This document shows, one piece after another, positions 63,400 to 64,000 of a DNA stretch of 64,000 nt. A program made the position numbers and the translations under genes. The first letter of the stretch is position 1. Every line of letters begins with the position of its first letter. Source of the DNA: Prevotella sp. (GTDB lineage: Bacteria > Bacteroidota > Bacteroidia > Bacteroidales > Bacteroidaceae); contig JAFYJN010000063.1 in assembly GCA_017538105.1 (NCBI GenBank), positions 95,686 through 159,685 on the forward strand, read 5' to 3'. The notes below the pieces were generated by a model, which saw only the letters and a list, made by a program, of their open reading frames with translations, was not told where the DNA came from and ran no database searches.

Positions 63400-63796
63400 A
63401 CAGTCCGCAGGTGCGGTGCAGTTGTTCAAAGTTCTGTTCCCAGATGTCGAGAAGGCTGTCCACATCGTCGGGTTCCGCCCAGTCGGTGACATGTAGCACG
63501 AAGTCGCCCGTAATCTCATTTTTCGTCATGCGCAGTTCAAGGATGGCTTCGGGGTTCACCTCATCTTCCCACATCAGGCGGATGGCCTCGCCCTTCACCA
63601 TGTCAACGATGTGTGCCTCGCGTATCTCATGACTGCCATTGGGGTCTCCCCACATGAAACGGAACCCTTCCGGTGTTTCGTTAACCTCGTCGGCTATCCA
63701 TTTCGACAGTCCCCCTTCTGTACTGATAACCTTCCAAATAATGTTAGCCGATTTGGAATGCAGATTCTTCTCGATATATATACGTTCCTTATTCAT
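63398..63796 (-). CDS. START-like / SRPBCC domain protein
   Basis: A 132-residue single-domain protein of the SRPBCC (helix-grip) fold, Bacteroidota 'START-like' type. It begins KERIYIEKNLHSKSANIIWKVIST (in part), with GGLSKWIADEVNE, FRFMWGDP, AIRLMWEDE and the final helix DVDSLLDIWEQNFEQL. Proteins of this fold bind hydrophobic ligands; the ligand and function are not known. It has a good promoter 30 bases upstream. Confidence 0.88.
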   Translation of the reverse strand: MNKERIYIEKNLHSKSANIIWKVISTEGGLSKWIADEVNETPEGFRFMWGDPNGSHEIREAHIVDMVKGEAIRLMWEDEVNPEAILELRMTKNEITGDFVLHVTDWAEPDDVDSLLDIWEQNFEQLHRTCGL

Positions 63797-63827
63797 GCCA
63801 AAAGACGTTTAGTTATTTAGTTTGGCG

Positions 63828-63859
63828 CAAAAATAGCAAAAAAAAAGATGTTTCGCAAA
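63828..63859 (-). promoter_or_regulatory. Promoter of the START-like gene
   Basis: Minus strand: TTTG (63859-63856), 20 bases, TATTTTTG (63835-63828). The start is expected near 63824, a leader of about 28 bases. Confidence 0.65.
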
Positions 63860-63875
63860 AAAATAGGCAAATATT

Positions 63876-63906
63876 TTTGGCTATTCAGAAATAAGCATTA
63901 CCTTTG
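63876..63906 (+). promoter_or_regulatory. Consensus promoter of the tRNA gene
   Basis: TTTG (63876-63879), exactly 19 bases, TACCTTTG (63899-63906). It ends 18 bases before the mature tRNA 5' end. Confidence 0.8.
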
Positions 63907-63924
63907 CACCCGCTTAAGAGCGAT

Positions 63925-63998
63925 GGCGGGATAGCTCAGCTGGTTAGAGCGCATGATTCATAATCATGAGGTCCCCAGTTCAATCCTGGGTCCCGCTA
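63925..63998 (+). tRNA. tRNA with CAT anticodon (Met elongator or Ile2)
   Basis: A complete cloverleaf of 74 bases. Acceptor 63925-63931 pairs with 63991-63997 (G-T at the first pair); D arm GCTC..GAGC; anticodon stem CATGA/TCATG with loop TTCATAA; T arm CCCAG-TTCAATC-CTGGG; discriminator A. The 3' CCA is not encoded in full (ACA at the window end). The anticodon stem lacks the three G-C pairs of initiator tRNA, so it is elongator Met, or Ile2 if its C is modified to lysidine. Methionine is more likely. Confidence 0.92.
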
Positions 63999-64000
63999 CA

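Noticed and set aside
63925-63998. Initiator tRNA-Met
   Set aside because: The anticodon stem lacks the three consecutive G-C pairs and the acceptor does not show the initiator C-A mismatch.

Overview
The window looks like chromosomal DNA of a gut- or oral-type Bacteroidota, most like Prevotella/Segatella or a close relative. The reasons are: repeated Bacteroidota-type promoters (TTTG, 19-20 bases, TAnnTTTG); a NUDIX-type arabinose regulator beside an arabinose operon; GH51 arabinofuranosidases; a PorT-like type IX secretion protein and a small protein with a type IX C-terminal signal; an ExbB-ExbD-ExbD-TonB operon; and many short lipoproteins. No rRNA, CRISPR array, transposase, integrase or phage gene was seen. 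One tRNA lies at the right edge.

Layout. 1-12.3 kb is a pentose block on the + strand: mutarotase, sodium/sugar symporter, AraR-type regulator, araD, araA, araB, a strong terminator, then a GH51 arabinofuranosidase, transketolase and rpiB. Together these release L-arabinose, import it, isomerise and phosphorylate it, and feed it to the pentose phosphate pathway. 12.4-20 kb is more AT-rich and less conserved: two unknown envelope proteins, a lipoprotein, an alpha/beta hydrolase, a small membrane protein, an AAA ATPase and a beta-propeller protein. A 63-bp broken copy of the hydrolase lies on the far side of the ATPase. 20-34.7 kb is mostly housekeeping: rsgA, frr, msrC, rsmA, slyD-aroC, pyrK-pyrD, an XRE regulator, holA, an HsdR_N orphan, a DnaJ/TerB protein, a zinc-ribbon coiled-coil protein and Nif3. 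34.8-41 kb holds two tandem secreted nucleases, the agmatine-to-putrescine genes aguA-aguB and a second GH51. 41-49 kb holds an ECF sigma factor operon and a three-gene operon with a 1258-residue fusion (glycosyltransferase, HIT-like DUF4922, SpoIID) followed by two AmpG-like transporters. 49-58.3 kb holds ugd, a nucleotidyltransferase, ferredoxin, porT, a TPR protein, a PstS-like lipoprotein and the TonB system. 58.5-64 kb holds an aspartate aminotransferase, ribBA, an LptF/G permease, a START-like protein and tRNA-CAT.

The most unusual material is between and around genes. A GC-rich hairpin repeat (C3-4ACCCC..CCCTCCC-AAA-GGGAGGG) sits directly behind at least seven genes, always in the same orientation relative to the upstream gene, and in two cases encodes that protein's last residues. 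A second, longer repeat pairs with it twice. There are two promoter-plus-hairpin units with no ORF (candidate small RNAs near 27.25-27.36 kb and 14.6-14.73 kb), a 37-residue ORF with its own promoter and terminator, and back-to-back promoters whose -7 boxes form a perfect palindrome.
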